Shown: positions 33,736 through 43,148, numbered from the stretch's first letter. The stretch: DNA of 64,000 bases from Oligoflexia bacterium (GCA_023701205.1 JAMPXJ010000026.1:1-64000), one strand, 5' to 3'. Numbers and translations: made by a program. Notes: generated by a model from the letters alone, not told the origin.

Positions 33736-34332
33736 TTACTGCCCGAACAACCGATCGAGAATAATCGCGACAGCGGCTCGGACGGAGAGGTGGTTGTACC
33801 CAGGGGCAACCCCCTCCCGGGGAGCGCCTTCCGGCCCGTACACCGGAGCCAGAATCCGGTGCACCTCGGGATAGAAGACGTCCGAAATCCCCCAACCCGT
33901 CCCGAAGCAGATCGCCACGGGTTTTTTCGAGTCAGGCCTCCCCAGCTCCCGGCGATAATCCGAATAGCTGATGGAGTTCGGAAACGGCCGCGCATCGGTC
34001 AGAACCACTTCGGGATCTTCGCCATGCTCGGCGCGTATCGCGGCTTTCACCTCATCGAAGGACTTGGCCAGCCGGACCAGGGAAACCGCCTCAACGCGGT
34101 CCGGATGGTATTCGCGGGAATGATCCGAGCGCCAGTGGGCCAGGATCCTTCCGACCAGCTCATGCTGATCTTCGATCGGGGTGACGATGAAATAACCTTT
34201 CGCCCCGAAAGTCCTCGATGACCGCGCGATATCATGGATATCCATGTTCGTCACGGCCGTGGTCACCAGGTTTCCGTTCCGATTCACCATCGGATAATGC
34301 AGCAGGACTACATAAAACGGCCTGAGTGACAC
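33736..34332 (-). CDS. COG4752-type SPOUT RNA methyltransferase
   Basis: The 198-residue product matches the family of predicted SAM-dependent SPOUT-fold RNA methyltransferases that sits beside trmD in many deltaproteobacteria and Aquificales. Family-like segments are VVLLHYPMVNRNGNLVTTAV, TNMDIHDIARSSRTFGA, VVLTDARP and the knot region ICFGTGWGISD with PGYNHLSVRAAVAIILDRL near the C-terminus. The RNA target is not established. It lies between trmD and rplS. Confidence 0.88.
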   Translation of the reverse strand: MSLRPFYVVLLHYPMVNRNGNLVTTAVTNMDIHDIARSSRTFGAKGYFIVTPIEDQHELVGRILAHWRSDHSREYHPDRVEAVSLVRLAKSFDEVKAAIRAEHGEDPEVVLTDARPFPNSISYSDYRRELGRPDSKKPVAICFGTGWGISDVFYPEVHRILAPVYGPEGAPREGVAPGYNHLSVRAAVAIILDRLFGQ

Positions 34333-34394
34333 GAGGCTTCTGCCAATATCATTTCTTGAAGGAGAAGATCAACTTAAATCCGGTCTCACTCCGC

Positions 34395-35096
34395 TCACCC
34401 GCGTCTTTTGAAAAGATCGGGCCGCTTTCGCGAAGTCCGGGCCCGGCTCTCCGCCAGTCGCCAGCGCGCAATCGCGCCATGGTCCCCTGAGAGCAGAATC
34501 TCCGGCACGCCAAGTCCCTGAAACTCCCGAGGCCGGGTGTATTGAGGATATTTCAGGAGATCATCCTCAAGGCTATCGCGCGCGACGGACTGCTCGTTTC
34601 CGACCACGCCGGGAACGAGCCTCGTAATCCCGTCAATCAGGACGAGCGCCGGCAACTCGCCTCCCGTTAGGACATAATCGCCGATGGATACCTCGCGGTC
34701 CACGCACAGCTCGATGAAACGCTCGTCCACGCCTTCGTAATGGCCGCAGACGAGGATCAGGTGCTCGTAAGTCGAAAGTTCCCGCGCCGTCGCTTGGGTG
34801 AAATGCTCGCCCTGCGGTGACAGCAGGATCGTCGCTGTTTTTTCGGGAGCGGGCCGCTTCCCACCGGCCTTTTCCCAGGCACGATAAAGAACGTCCGGCT
34901 TGAGAAGCATCCCCTCGCCGCCGCCGTAAGGAGTGTCATCGACGGTACGATGCTTATCAGTCGCGAAGTCGCGGATCTGAATCAGCTCAAAGGAAACGAG
35001 TCCTTTTTCGACAGCCTTGCCGACGAGGCTCGACTGCAAAACGGGTCCGAAAAGCTCCGGAAAGAGCGTCAAAACTGAAAAACGAAGGTCACTCAA
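34395..35096 (-). CDS. trmD: tRNA (guanosine(37)-N1)-methyltransferase
   Basis: TrmD makes m1G37 in tRNAs, which prevents frameshifting. The knotted SPOUT core is clear: FSVLTLFPELFGPVLQSSLV, VDDTPYGGGEGMLLKPDV, ILLSPQGEHFTQATARELS, LILVCGHYEGVDERFIEL, SIGDYVLTGGELPALVLIDG, and ARDSLEDDLLKYPQYTRPRE. It overlaps khpA by eight bases with no rimM in between, which departs from the common rpsP-khpA-rimM-trmD order. Confidence 0.97.
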   Translation of the reverse strand: MSDLRFSVLTLFPELFGPVLQSSLVGKAVEKGLVSFELIQIRDFATDKHRTVDDTPYGGGEGMLLKPDVLYRAWEKAGGKRPAPEKTATILLSPQGEHFTQATARELSTYEHLILVCGHYEGVDERFIELCVDREVSIGDYVLTGGELPALVLIDGITRLVPGVVGNEQSVARDSLEDDLLKYPQYTRPREFQGLGVPEILLSGDHGAIARWRLAESRARTSRKRPDLFKRRG

Positions 35097-35358
35097 TGAT
35101 CTCTAGGACCGTGCGCTTCCGAAGCTTGGTGGAAGCGCCGTTCAGTACGGTCCGCACCGCGCGCGCGGTACGTCCCTGCTTGCCGATGATCTTTCCGAGA
35201 TCTTCCTTCGCGACCTTCAGCTCGATCACCGTGGTGTTCTCGCCTTCGATCTCGTTGACCTCGACCTGATCCGGGAGATCCACGAGCATGCGCGCCATGT
35301 ACTCGATCATCTTCGAAAGCTCGCTCAACGGTTTCTTTTCGCCCTGGGACATCGCCAT
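35089..35358 (-). CDS. khpA: KH-domain RNA-binding protein KhpA
   Basis: The 89-residue protein is a single KH domain with the GxxG loop in DLGKIIGKQGRTARAVRTVL and the preceding strands VEVNEIEGENTTVIELKVAK. KhpA-type proteins (formerly YlqC) bind RNA, often with KhpB/Jag. The gene sits between rpsP and trmD, its usual place, and the ATG has GGAG upstream. Confidence 0.95.
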   Translation of the reverse strand: MAMSQGEKKPLSELSKMIEYMARMLVDLPDQVEVNEIEGENTTVIELKVAKEDLGKIIGKQGRTARAVRTVLNGASTKLRKRTVLEIIE

Positions 35359-35502
35359 TCTCCTTAGAAGTGACCCAACTCAGTGACACCACGAGCGCCT
35401 GACGCGAACAGGCCACGACTCAGGCGCAGCTACAGCTTCCGCACGATAGCTCTGGCGAATCACCCCGAAGCCCGGAGCGAAACAAACCGGTCGCTACACC
35501 GA

Positions 35503-35757
35503 TTATTTTGCAAGCGTTTTGACGAGTTGTCCAACCGTTTGTGAGAGCTTGGCGCCTTTGGCCTGCCAGGCTTTGAGAGCTTCGGCATCGATCTGAAGCT
35601 TTTCCTTGGCGGTCTTGGCCTTAGGATAATAGTGACCCAGGGCTTTGAGGTGGGCACCGTCTCGCTTTTTGGCGGAATCAACGACGACGATCAGATACTG
35701 GGGGCTTTTCTTGGCGCCTTGGCGGGCAAGACGAATGGTAACGGCCATGTGACTCAA
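35503..35757 (-). CDS. rpsP: 30S ribosomal protein S16
   Basis: The 84-residue product is S16: MAVTIRLARQGAKKSPQYLI, VVVDSAKKRDGAHLKALGHY and YPKAKTAKEKLQIDAEALKA. It is the first gene of the rpsP-khpA-trmD-methyltransferase-rplS-rnhB transcript. A 144-base gap separates it from khpA, unusually long for this operon and just where processing or a second promoter could lie. Confidence 0.97.
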   Translation of the reverse strand: MSHMAVTIRLARQGAKKSPQYLIVVVDSAKKRDGAHLKALGHYYPKAKTAKEKLQIDAEALKAWQAKGAKLSQTVGQLVKTLAK

Positions 35758-35826
35758 TTCCTTTCAAATGAACTCAAATGAACTCGCTGATTAACAATTC
35801 GCTTTCGGACCGTCAACCCGATTCCG

Positions 35827-36201
35827 TCAACTTTTTCCAAGCGCTGCCAGAAACATCCCGCGAAAGCGCGCCTGATCCTGAGGACCGGAGCGCCAACCCG
35901 GCTTGATCAGGCGGCCGAAGGCCCCGGGCACCAGCTCGTGAACCGGGTTCTCGACACTGGTCATGACAACCACGGGAATGCCCATCGCCCGGATCTCCGT
36001 CAAGAGCTCGACGCTGGACTCCCCTGGCAGTATCTCGTCCAGGAGCACCAGGTCGGGGCGATCACGGGTCAGCTCGCGCCGCGCCTCGGCCCCGCTCCTG
36101 GCAAGGCCCGAAACCCGGAAGCCCTCTAGCCCCCCGATGAAGTTTTCAAGCAGGTAAAGCATCTCCTCAACATCCTCGACGATCAGGATCCGAAAGCTCA
36201 T
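35827..36201 (-). CDS. Stand-alone response regulator receiver protein
   Basis: The 124-residue protein is a lone receiver domain: acidic pocket in ILIVEDVEEMLYL, phospho-acceptor Asp in PDLVLLDEILPGESS, the Thr/Ser strand VVVMTSVENPV and the conserved Lys in FGRLIKPGW. It has no output domain, so it is probably a CheY- or Spo0F-like relay. The ATG at 36201 (MSFRILIVED) gives the normal N-terminus. No kinase is adjacent. Confidence 0.86.
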   Translation of the reverse strand: MSFRILIVEDVEEMLYLLENFIGGLEGFRVSGLARSGAEARRELTRDRPDLVLLDEILPGESSVELLTEIRAMGIPVVVMTSVENPVHELVPGAFGRLIKPGWRSGPQDQARFRGMFLAALGKS

Positions 36202-36294
36202 GATCCGGAAGAATACCATGAAACTCTCCCGTCGAGACGCTGGACCCAGTCGCTCGATCTGCTATTCTGAACGGATTGGATAAAGGAGCGCCAT

Positions 36295-37554
36295 ATGAAC
36301 CCCGAGCCGGGCGTGTCTTCGAAGCTGATTCTTTCCATCCTTTTCTTCCCCGTGTTCTTCCAGGAGACGTTCCTGACATTCGCCTGGGGGGCCGAGGACC
36401 CGGTATGGCTGATGGCACTCAAACGCCTCCTCCTGCTCCTGCCGGTCTGCGCGATCCTGCTGGCCTGCTGGGCGACGATCGTGAGCCTGGTCTCGGTCGT
36501 CATCCGTCATGAGCGGACGGTTTTCCTTACCGCGCTCGTGATCACCTGGTGGGATCTGGGGCGCTCGATCCTCGCGTTCTGGGGCGGCATCTTCAAGTTC
36601 GTGTTCCTGCTGATTCAGGCGGTACTGGGCTTCCTGAGGCTGCTCGTGCTGGGGCTTTGGGTTTTCGTCCTGGATCTGCTGCTGCTCCCGTTCCGGCTGA
36701 TCCGGAGCCTGGGCGAAAACGTGCTCAATCCGCGGATTCCGTGGATCGCCGTACTGATGATGATCTTCTGGTGCCTCTTCGAGGCGACGCTTTTCACCTA
36801 CGTCACCTCTCCGCTGGTCGTGGACACCCTTTCCAATCTCATCGGGGACCAGATTTCCGAGCGCCTCGTTCGGTTCCCGCTCTTCCTTTTCATGCTTTTC
36901 ATCATCCTGGGCAGCTATGCGGTGCTTTCAAACCTGACGGAGGCGGTGGCCACGCGCCGGTTCGCCGCGATCTTCAAGATCGGCGTGATCGAGCTCGTGG
37001 CGATGTTTGTCGAAGTCGTATTCCTCTACCGCGAGTTCGTGGACGCTCTGGTGCCCTGGTTCGCCCAGCATAGCTCCGACGGGTTCAAGCTCGGGCTGGT
37101 CGGAACGCTCGCGATCGCGGGTACGACCTGGCTCGGAATCCGCGCCCTGTCGTGGTACCTGTTCGCCTCCCATGGCACGCCGATCCTGATGGCGGTCATC
37201 CAAGGCACGGGACTGCGCTCGCTCGAGTCGGGCGACCTGGGAATCCCCCCTCTCCCGGGCCAGCACCCGCTCGCGTTCTCGATCAATACGCTTCAGCAGG
37301 CCAAGAAAGAGATCGCCTGGGTCCAGGACCGCGGGGAGATGCTTCTGGCGGCTTTCATCCTTCCGCCGCTGCAGATCATCGCGACGGGAGTGAATTTCTG
37401 CGTGCTGGCGCTGACGAGCAAACATCTGTTCCCGATCCCGCTCAAGACTCTCGGCGAGGTCATGGACCGGCGCCCCGAGCTTCGGGCCGCCGCCGCGCCC
37501 GCCGCGCGAAAAGCCCCGCCCGCACCGCCGATTCAGGGAGGACTGGCCGAATGA
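36295..37554 (+). CDS. Polytopic membrane protein of unknown function
   Basis: The 419-residue product has about eight hydrophobic segments in residues 1-310, followed by a cytoplasmic part with a proline/alanine-rich tail (AAAAPAARKAPPAPPIQGGL). The ATG has AAAGGAG upstream. The downstream vWA lipoprotein gene overlaps its stop (ATGA), so the two products probably act together at the inner membrane. The family is not recognised. Confidence 0.72.
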   Translation: MNPEPGVSSKLILSILFFPVFFQETFLTFAWGAEDPVWLMALKRLLLLLPVCAILLACWATIVSLVSVVIRHERTVFLTALVITWWDLGRSILAFWGGIFKFVFLLIQAVLGFLRLLVLGLWVFVLDLLLLPFRLIRSLGENVLNPRIPWIAVLMMIFWCLFEATLFTYVTSPLVVDTLSNLIGDQISERLVRFPLFLFMLFIILGSYAVLSNLTEAVATRRFAAIFKIGVIELVAMFVEVVFLYREFVDALVPWFAQHSSDGFKLGLVGTLAIAGTTWLGIRALSWYLFASHGTPILMAVIQGTGLRSLESGDLGIPPLPGQHPLAFSINTLQQAKKEIAWVQDRGEMLLAAFILPPLQIIATGVNFCVLALTSKHLFPIPLKTLGEVMDRRPELRAAAAPAARKAPPAPPIQGGLAE

Positions 37555-38339
37555 GAACCGGGATGGCTGCGATCCTGCTCGCGGGACTGCTCGCATCGTC
37601 ATCGGCGTGCATCGACCTCGATGGGCTCGCGGGAGACGGCGGAAAGAAGCCGCGTCTGACGATGTTCATCGGCGTCGACGTGAGCGGCTCGTTCATGAAA
37701 GGCGGGCATTACGAGGATTCGCTCGAGTTCCTCGCGAATTACGTTTACGCCCACCTCAAAGGCCTCGGGGGACTCGAGCCGCCCAGGAACCTCTTTCTGG
37801 GGACCCTGGGAGGCTCGCGGAAAGACGAGGCGCGCACGCTCTTTCCCATCCAGACTTTCGAGGGAAAGACGGTACCGGAGATCCGCGCGAAGCTCGCCGA
37901 GATCCTGCCGAAAACCGAGAATCCTTACACGGATTTCAACGCCTTCTTCGAGCAGGTCGCCACCACGGTCCGCAACAAGAACCTCGTGCTGCGGCCCCTT
38001 TCTATCGTGCTCCTGAGCGATGGCGAGCCCGATTTTCCCGACCGTCCCGGCAAAGAGAAGAGCCACTCGGTGCGCGATCTCGAGATCGACGCGCTGGAGA
38101 GCCTCTCGCGCAACATCACCGTCCGGCTGCTTTACACGACCCCCAGCACGGGCGCGGCCTGGCAGAATCAGCTTCGCCGGCAACGCGTGAAGATCTGGAC
38201 TCAGGACGCGGTCGTGATGACCCAATGGAAAGACCCCAAGATCTTCGAGCCGGGCAAGCCCCTGGAGGAGCAGACCGCGTTTTTCGGCTGGATCCGGGAT
38301 AATGTCGACTTCGGGGTGCGAGTAAAACGGGTCAACTGA
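37551..38339 (+). CDS. Lipoprotein with von Willebrand factor A-like domain
   Basis: The 262-residue product has a lipoprotein signal (MAAILLAGLLASSSAC, Cys20). A vWA-type fold follows, with the metal-ion-dependent adhesion motif DxSxS in LTMFIGVDVSGSFMKGG and later strands NLVLRPLSIVLLSDGEPDFP and ITVRLLYTTPSTGAAW. The start at 37551 overlaps the stop of the membrane protein gene, which fixes it against longer frames. It may bind a ligand or partner protein in the periplasm. Its 3' end overlaps hemH on the opposite strand by eight bases. Confidence 0.8.
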   Translation: MRTGMAAILLAGLLASSSACIDLDGLAGDGGKKPRLTMFIGVDVSGSFMKGGHYEDSLEFLANYVYAHLKGLGGLEPPRNLFLGTLGGSRKDEARTLFPIQTFEGKTVPEIRAKLAEILPKTENPYTDFNAFFEQVATTVRNKNLVLRPLSIVLLSDGEPDFPDRPGKEKSHSVRDLEIDALESLSRNITVRLLYTTPSTGAAWQNQLRRQRVKIWTQDAVVMTQWKDPKIFEPGKPLEEQTAFFGWIRDNVDFGVRVKRVN

Positions 38340-39405
38340 GCGAGTCCGCATGAGCGGTGGCGAGCCGGATCACCGCCCGCACCCAGGAGGCTTCGGAGTT
38401 CAGCGAAGGAATCAGCACCAGCTCCTCGCCTCCCTGCTCGCGGAAAAGCTCGCGATTGCGCATGCCGATCTCCTCGAGCGTCTCGAGACAGTCCGCGACG
38501 AACGCCGGACAGAGCACCGCGAGCCGGCGCACTCCCTTGCGCGCGAGCTCCCCGAGGATGCGATCCGTGTAGGGGCCGATCCAGCGCGTGCGCCCGAGCC
38601 GCGACTGGAAGCTCACGGTCATGCCGTCGGACGCGAGCCCGAGCCGCTGACCGAGGGCCCGGGCCGTCCATAGGCACTGCGCCCGATAGCAGCCCCGCCG
38701 GGCCGCCTCCCGGTCCCCGCAGCAGGGATAGCGCTCCTCGGCGACTTCGGGCCCTGCCCCGCTTCCCGACGACAGGCAATGCCCGACCTTGTCGGCCTTG
38801 CGAATCTGCCGCTCCGGAAGCCCGTGGAAGCTGAAAAGCACGTGATCGAAACCCGCCCCTTCCCTGAGCCGCGCCCGCGCGACCTCGGCGAAGCTGTCGA
38901 GAAATAGCCCCGAATCGTAAAACGGCGGAACGATGCGGACCTGCACTTGAGGCATTCGCCTGCGCACGGATCGGGTGAACTCGCGCACGGAAGACTCGGT
39001 GGTCGCGGCGGAGAACTGCGGATACAGGGGAAAGAACACGATCTCGTCCACGCCCTCGCCGCGCAGCCCCTCCACCGCCGAATCGATCGAAGGATTCCCG
39101 TAGCGCATCACCGGCCGTACGAGCCAGCCCTCGGGCGCGAGCGCCGCCTCGACCTGCGAGCTGAGCGCCTGCAGGTGCACGAGCAACGGAGAGCCCCGTT
39201 CGGTCCAGATCTGCCGGTAGGCTTCGGCCGAAGCGTGGGCCCGTCGGGGCAGGATCACCCCGTGCACGAGCGCGAAGCGCAGCGGCCAGGCGAGATCGAC
39301 CACGTAGGGATCCATGAGGAACTCCCTCAGATACTCGCGGACCTTCGGAGGGGTGGGCTTATCGGGAGTCCCCATGTTGCACAGGAAAAGCGCGCGCTTT
39401 CTCAC
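38332..39405 (-). CDS. hemH: Ferrochelatase
   Basis: HemH inserts Fe2+ into protoporphyrin IX, the last step of haem synthesis. Family motifs are ALFLCNMGTPDKPTPPKVRE, the YGNPSIDSAVEGLRGEGVDE segment, the catalytic His region LFSFHGLPERQIRKADKVGH, and SFQSRLGRTRWIGPYTDRIL with LAVLCPAFVADCLETLEEIG. The 357-residue length fits. Four-base overlap with greB makes them a co-translated pair. Confidence 0.96.
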   Translation of the reverse strand: MRKRALFLCNMGTPDKPTPPKVREYLREFLMDPYVVDLAWPLRFALVHGVILPRRAHASAEAYRQIWTERGSPLLVHLQALSSQVEAALAPEGWLVRPVMRYGNPSIDSAVEGLRGEGVDEIVFFPLYPQFSAATTESSVREFTRSVRRRMPQVQVRIVPPFYDSGLFLDSFAEVARARLREGAGFDHVLFSFHGLPERQIRKADKVGHCLSSGSGAGPEVAEERYPCCGDREAARRGCYRAQCLWTARALGQRLGLASDGMTVSFQSRLGRTRWIGPYTDRILGELARKGVRRLAVLCPAFVADCLETLEEIGMRNRELFREQGGEELVLIPSLNSEASWVRAVIRLATAHADSLS

Positions 39406-39983
39406 GGGACCTCGCCCGTTCCAAGATAGCGGATGGCAACGATCTCCAGCTCCTCGTCGCCCCGAGGTGTCCGGAGCGTTACCACGTCCCCCACGCGCCC
39501 GTTCAAGAGCGCCTTGGCGATCGGCGAAATCCAGCTGATCTGCCCGTTGCGGACATCCGCCTCATCCACTCCGACGATCCGATAGGTGCGCTCGCGCCCT
39601 TCCTCGTCGCGCACCAGGACCGTGGCGCCGAAAAGCACGCGATCGGCGCCCTGCCGGGCCGGGTCGCCCGGATCGACGATCACCGCGCTCTCCAGGCGCT
39701 TGGTGAGGAAGCGGATGCGCCGGTCGATCTCGCGCAAGCGCCTCTTGCCGTAGATATAATCCCCGTTTTCGGAGCGATCCCCGTTGGACGCCGCCCACGA
39801 CACCGTCTTGACGAGCTCCGGCCGCTCCTCGTGCAGCAGCTTCTTGAGCTCTCCCTTGAGGCGCTCGGCTCCGCCTGGCGTCATGTAATTCTTGAACTCG
39901 GGGAGCTTTTCCGCGGGATCGCGGTCGCCGTCCTCGAAGTCGTCGCCGGAGTCGTCCGATTCGCGCGTGAAGGCCTTGCTCAT
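39402..39983 (-). CDS. greB: Transcription elongation factor GreB
   Basis: Gre factors stimulate transcript cleavage by stalled RNA polymerase. The 193-residue product has the GreB-style start SKAFTRESDD, then the N-terminal coiled-coil with acidic tip and basic patch (SWAASNGDRSENGDYIYGKR, RLREIDRRIRFLTKRLE). The C-terminal FKBP-like domain follows (VRNGQISWISPIAKALLNGR). The D-x-x-E-N-G-D-Y tip needed for cleavage is intact. The start was set at 39983; the longer open frame upstream overlaps the ABC ATPase gene and reads unnaturally. Confidence 0.93.
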   Translation of the reverse strand: MSKAFTRESDDSGDDFEDGDRDPAEKLPEFKNYMTPGGAERLKGELKKLLHEERPELVKTVSWAASNGDRSENGDYIYGKRRLREIDRRIRFLTKRLESAVIVDPGDPARQGADRVLFGATVLVRDEEGRERTYRIVGVDEADVRNGQISWISPIAKALLNGRVGDVVTLRTPRGDEELEIVAIRYLGTGEVP

Positions 39984-40008
39984 ATGCCGATAGGACGCGT
40001 GCCGCGCC

Positions 40009-41343
40009 TCATGTGGTTTCCTGACCCACGTCGAGATAAAGCTCCTTGGCGTCGTCGTTGTAGCCGAAATACTCGGCAAAACGGCCCCAGGACACCAGCG
40101 CCTCGATGATCTGCTCGGGATTCTCCGCCGGCAGCCACTCGCCCACGCGCTCCTTGAGCTCCTCGATGGGAATCCGCAGCGTCTCGCTCTTGCGCAGGAG
40201 GTTCGAGGCCATCTGCACGATCCGCAGCGAGCCGAAAAGCTCGTGGAGCATCCGCTTGCGGATGTTGATGTCTCCCTCGACGAAATGGCGCCCCAGATCC
40301 GTGAGAAGCACGGTCTGCTTCGGCGTCTCGACGAGATCCAGAAGCTCCGCCGCCTTGACGAGATAAAGCGTGCGGCCGAATTCCTTGCCGGTTTCGTGCG
40401 CGAGCTCGAAGATATCGGCTTTCCCGCCATGATCGCCCACGGCCTCGAGCAGGCCGATCATCTCGACGATCTGCACGTTCGGAAGCGTCTCGATGGGCGG
40501 CTCCTTCGGAAGGGCGCGCGCGAGCGCGGTCGAAGTTTCGGTGGGCGCGGGCACGTCGGGCATGAGCGCCTCGGTGATGGAGGCGTACACCTGCTGTACC
40601 ATCCGGCGGAAACCGGCGGAGCTCTCGTCCCGCGGATAAGGCAGATCATTGATGATCTCGCGCCGGATATGCCCCGGATTCGTGCCCATGACCAGGATTC
40701 GGCGGGCCATCGACACCGTTTCCTCGATGTTATGGGTGACGAGCACCATCGAACGGGTCGCGGTCTTCTTGTCGAGGAAGATCTTCACCATCTCGGTACG
40801 GAGCGTGTCGGCCGTGAGGATATCCAATGACGAGAACGGCTCGTCCAGGAAAAGCACGGGGCGCTCCATGACCAGCGCACGCGCCACACCCACGCGCTGC
40901 TTCATTCCGCCCGAAAGCTCGCGCGGATAGGCCTCTTCGTAGCCTTCGAGCCCCACCAGGTCGATGACCTTCTTCACGCGCGCCTTGATTTCCGAAAGCG
41001 TAAGCCCGAGCGGCCTGAGCGGCAGCGCGATATTGGTATACACCGTCTCCCAGGGAAAGAGCGCAAAGGACTGGAAAACCATCGCCACGCCCGGGTTCAC
41101 CCCCTCGAGCGGCTTCTGGTTGCAGAATACCTCGCCTTCGCCCGGCGGCACCAACCCGCCCATGATCCGCAGGCAGGTGGACTTGCCCGAGCCCGAAGGG
41201 CCCAGGATCGCCACGATCTCGTCCTCGTCCACGGTCAGGCTCACCGAATGCAACACGCGAAGATCCGTCCCGGATTCCAGTCGAAACGACTTCGACACGT
41301 TCCGGAGCTCCACGAGCGGTTTGCGGGCTGCCGAGGGATTCAT
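40009..41343 (-). CDS. NitT/TauT-type ABC ATPase with AAA-associated C-terminal domain
   Basis: The 444-residue protein starts with an ABC ATPase domain: Walker A GPSGSGKSTC, signature LSGGMKQRVGVARAL, Walker B VLFLDEPFSSLD and the switch His in VLVTHNIEETV. It is closest in style to nitrate/sulfonate/bicarbonate importers. The C-terminal 150 residues (VVEMIGLLEAVGDHGGKADI ... VPIEELKERVGEWLPAEN-like) form the AAA-associated domain, a winged-helix-like regulatory unit. It overlaps the fused permease gene by four bases. No periplasmic binding protein is encoded nearby, so the substrate is unknown. Confidence 0.9.
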   Translation of the reverse strand: MNPSAARKPLVELRNVSKSFRLESGTDLRVLHSVSLTVDEDEIVAILGPSGSGKSTCLRIMGGLVPPGEGEVFCNQKPLEGVNPGVAMVFQSFALFPWETVYTNIALPLRPLGLTLSEIKARVKKVIDLVGLEGYEEAYPRELSGGMKQRVGVARALVMERPVLFLDEPFSSLDILTADTLRTEMVKIFLDKKTATRSMVLVTHNIEETVSMARRILVMGTNPGHIRREIINDLPYPRDESSAGFRRMVQQVYASITEALMPDVPAPTETSTALARALPKEPPIETLPNVQIVEMIGLLEAVGDHGGKADIFELAHETGKEFGRTLYLVKAAELLDLVETPKQTVLLTDLGRHFVEGDINIRKRMLHELFGSLRIVQMASNLLRKSETLRIPIEELKERVGEWLPAENPEQIIEALVSWGRFAEYFGYNDDAKELYLDVGQETT

Positions 41344-43118
41344 GCATCCATCCTATACCGGGTCTGCGCCTCGCGGTAGATCGGAGCCCAGACGAAGCGG
41401 TTGAAAGCGATCACGACGCCCACCATCATCGTGAGACTGGCGGCCAGCATCCGGAAATCGGCGTTCGCCGCGGCCACGGTAAGCGTCGCGCCCAACCCGC
41501 CCGTCTGGTACAGCCGCCCTTGGAAGACCATGTATTCCGCGACGATGCTCGCATTCCAAGCACCGCCCGTGGCCATCACCCAGCCCGTGACGAGCGAGGG
41601 GAAGACGCACGGCAGATAAAGCGTCTTCCAACGCTCCCAGCGGGGGACTTCCATCAGGCGGAGAGCGAAATCCAGCTCCTGCGGGATTCGAAGCGCCCCG
41701 GCAAGCGCATTGAAAAGCACGTACCATTGCACGCCGAGCAGCATCAGGACCATGGAGGCCCAGTCGAAATTGAACCCCAGACGGAAGAGCACGAAAAGAG
41801 CCACCGGGAAGAGCATCGGCGCCGGAAAGGAGGCAAGCACCTGAATCACCGGCTGGGCCACGCGGATCCGCCGTGGCGAGGTTCCGATCCAGATCCCGAC
41901 CGGTACCGCCCAAAGCGTGCTCAGCACGACCGCCAGCATCACCCGGATCCAGGTCCATACGGTATTGCGCAGAAGCAGCGTCCATTCTCCCCGGCTCAGG
42001 GTCGAGAGAATCTCGAAGAGCCGCGCGCCGCCCCATCCCAGGAACGCGCCGAGCACCGTCAGGATCAGGAACACGGCGATCCGATTCCACCAGCGCGAAC
42101 GGTAGAGCCGCCTCGCCTTGGGACCGGACAGGATCTCCAGCGGCTCCTGGAAAGCACCTAGTCCCCGCGCCTGTTCCCGATCCAGCACCTTGCGCTGCTT
42201 GCGGGTGCGCCGTTCGCGGAACGAGGTTTTCAGGAAGCGCACGATCCGGGAGTCGCGGATCGCCATTTGGACCAGCGGCTCGATGGGCTCCGCGCCGGGA
42301 ACGTCCTCGATGCGGTAGCGCCGGACCCAGGCCAGGATCGGCCGCCAGATCACGAAATCCATGACGATGATCAGGGCCGTCATCGCGGCCACCCCGAGCG
42401 CCATCGCCGTCCTGTTGCCTTCGCTGATCGCGACCGCCATGTACGAGCCGATTCCCGGCAGCCGGAACTGGCGGTCTCCCAGGGTGAACGCCTCGCAGAC
42501 GGTGAGAAAGAACCAGCCCCCCGCCATCGAGAGCAGGCTGTTCCAGGCGAGGTTCACCGCCGAAAACGGCAGCTCCAGCCGGAGCAGGCGCTGGTACCAG
42601 CTCAGGCCCATCATGGTCGCGGCCTCGCTCATCTCCTCGGGGATCGATTTCACGGAGGAGTAAAAGCTGAAGGTCATGTTCCAGACCTGGCTCGTGACGA
42701 TCATGAGGATCGCGGCGAGCTCGAGTCCCATGTTGGTGTTCGGAAAAAGCGAGATCAGGCCGAGCACCAGGCCGGGCAGGAAGCCCAGCACCGGTATCGT
42801 CTGCAGGACATCGAGCGCGGGCAGGATCAGGCGCTCCCCCAGGCGCGACTTGGCGCCGATATAGCCCACGCAAATGGTGAACGAGAGCGAGATCAGGTAA
42901 GCGATCAGGCCCCGCGCCGCCGAAAGCATCGTGTACTTCGGGAGCGCCCAGGCCGACAGGTCGATCTCGGTGGCGGGATGGAACTCCGCGCGCCACTGGT
43001 TGCTCGTGGACACGACCCCGAAAATCGCGGTCGCGATCACCAGCAGCACCAGGGCGTCTCCCAGCGAGAATAGCCGCTGAGGGAAGAACTTTCCCCGCAT
43101 CTGAAGATTGATCCGCAT
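41340..43118 (-). CDS. Fused double ABC permease (NitT/TauT type)
   Basis: The 592-residue protein contains two complete binding-protein-dependent permease domains in tandem. The first (about residues 60-275) has the EAA-like loop MSEAATMMGLSWYQRLLRLE, and the second (about 365-575) has ALRLMEVPRWERWKTLYLPC. A basic cytoplasmic linker (SFRERRTRKQRKVLDREQA) joins them. Such fusions pair with the AAA-associated ATPases like the one just downstream. It acts as the inner-membrane pore of an importer of unknown substrate. Confidence 0.9.
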   Translation of the reverse strand: MRINLQMRGKFFPQRLFSLGDALVLLVIATAIFGVVSTSNQWRAEFHPATEIDLSAWALPKYTMLSAARGLIAYLISLSFTICVGYIGAKSRLGERLILPALDVLQTIPVLGFLPGLVLGLISLFPNTNMGLELAAILMIVTSQVWNMTFSFYSSVKSIPEEMSEAATMMGLSWYQRLLRLELPFSAVNLAWNSLLSMAGGWFFLTVCEAFTLGDRQFRLPGIGSYMAVAISEGNRTAMALGVAAMTALIIVMDFVIWRPILAWVRRYRIEDVPGAEPIEPLVQMAIRDSRIVRFLKTSFRERRTRKQRKVLDREQARGLGAFQEPLEILSGPKARRLYRSRWWNRIAVFLILTVLGAFLGWGGARLFEILSTLSRGEWTLLLRNTVWTWIRVMLAVVLSTLWAVPVGIWIGTSPRRIRVAQPVIQVLASFPAPMLFPVALFVLFRLGFNFDWASMVLMLLGVQWYVLFNALAGALRIPQELDFALRLMEVPRWERWKTLYLPCVFPSLVTGWVMATGGAWNASIVAEYMVFQGRLYQTGGLGATLTVAAANADFRMLAASLTMMVGVVIAFNRFVWAPIYREAQTRYRMDA

Positions 43119-43148
43119 GCTCCCGGGATCTTCCAGCCTCTGGCGGCT

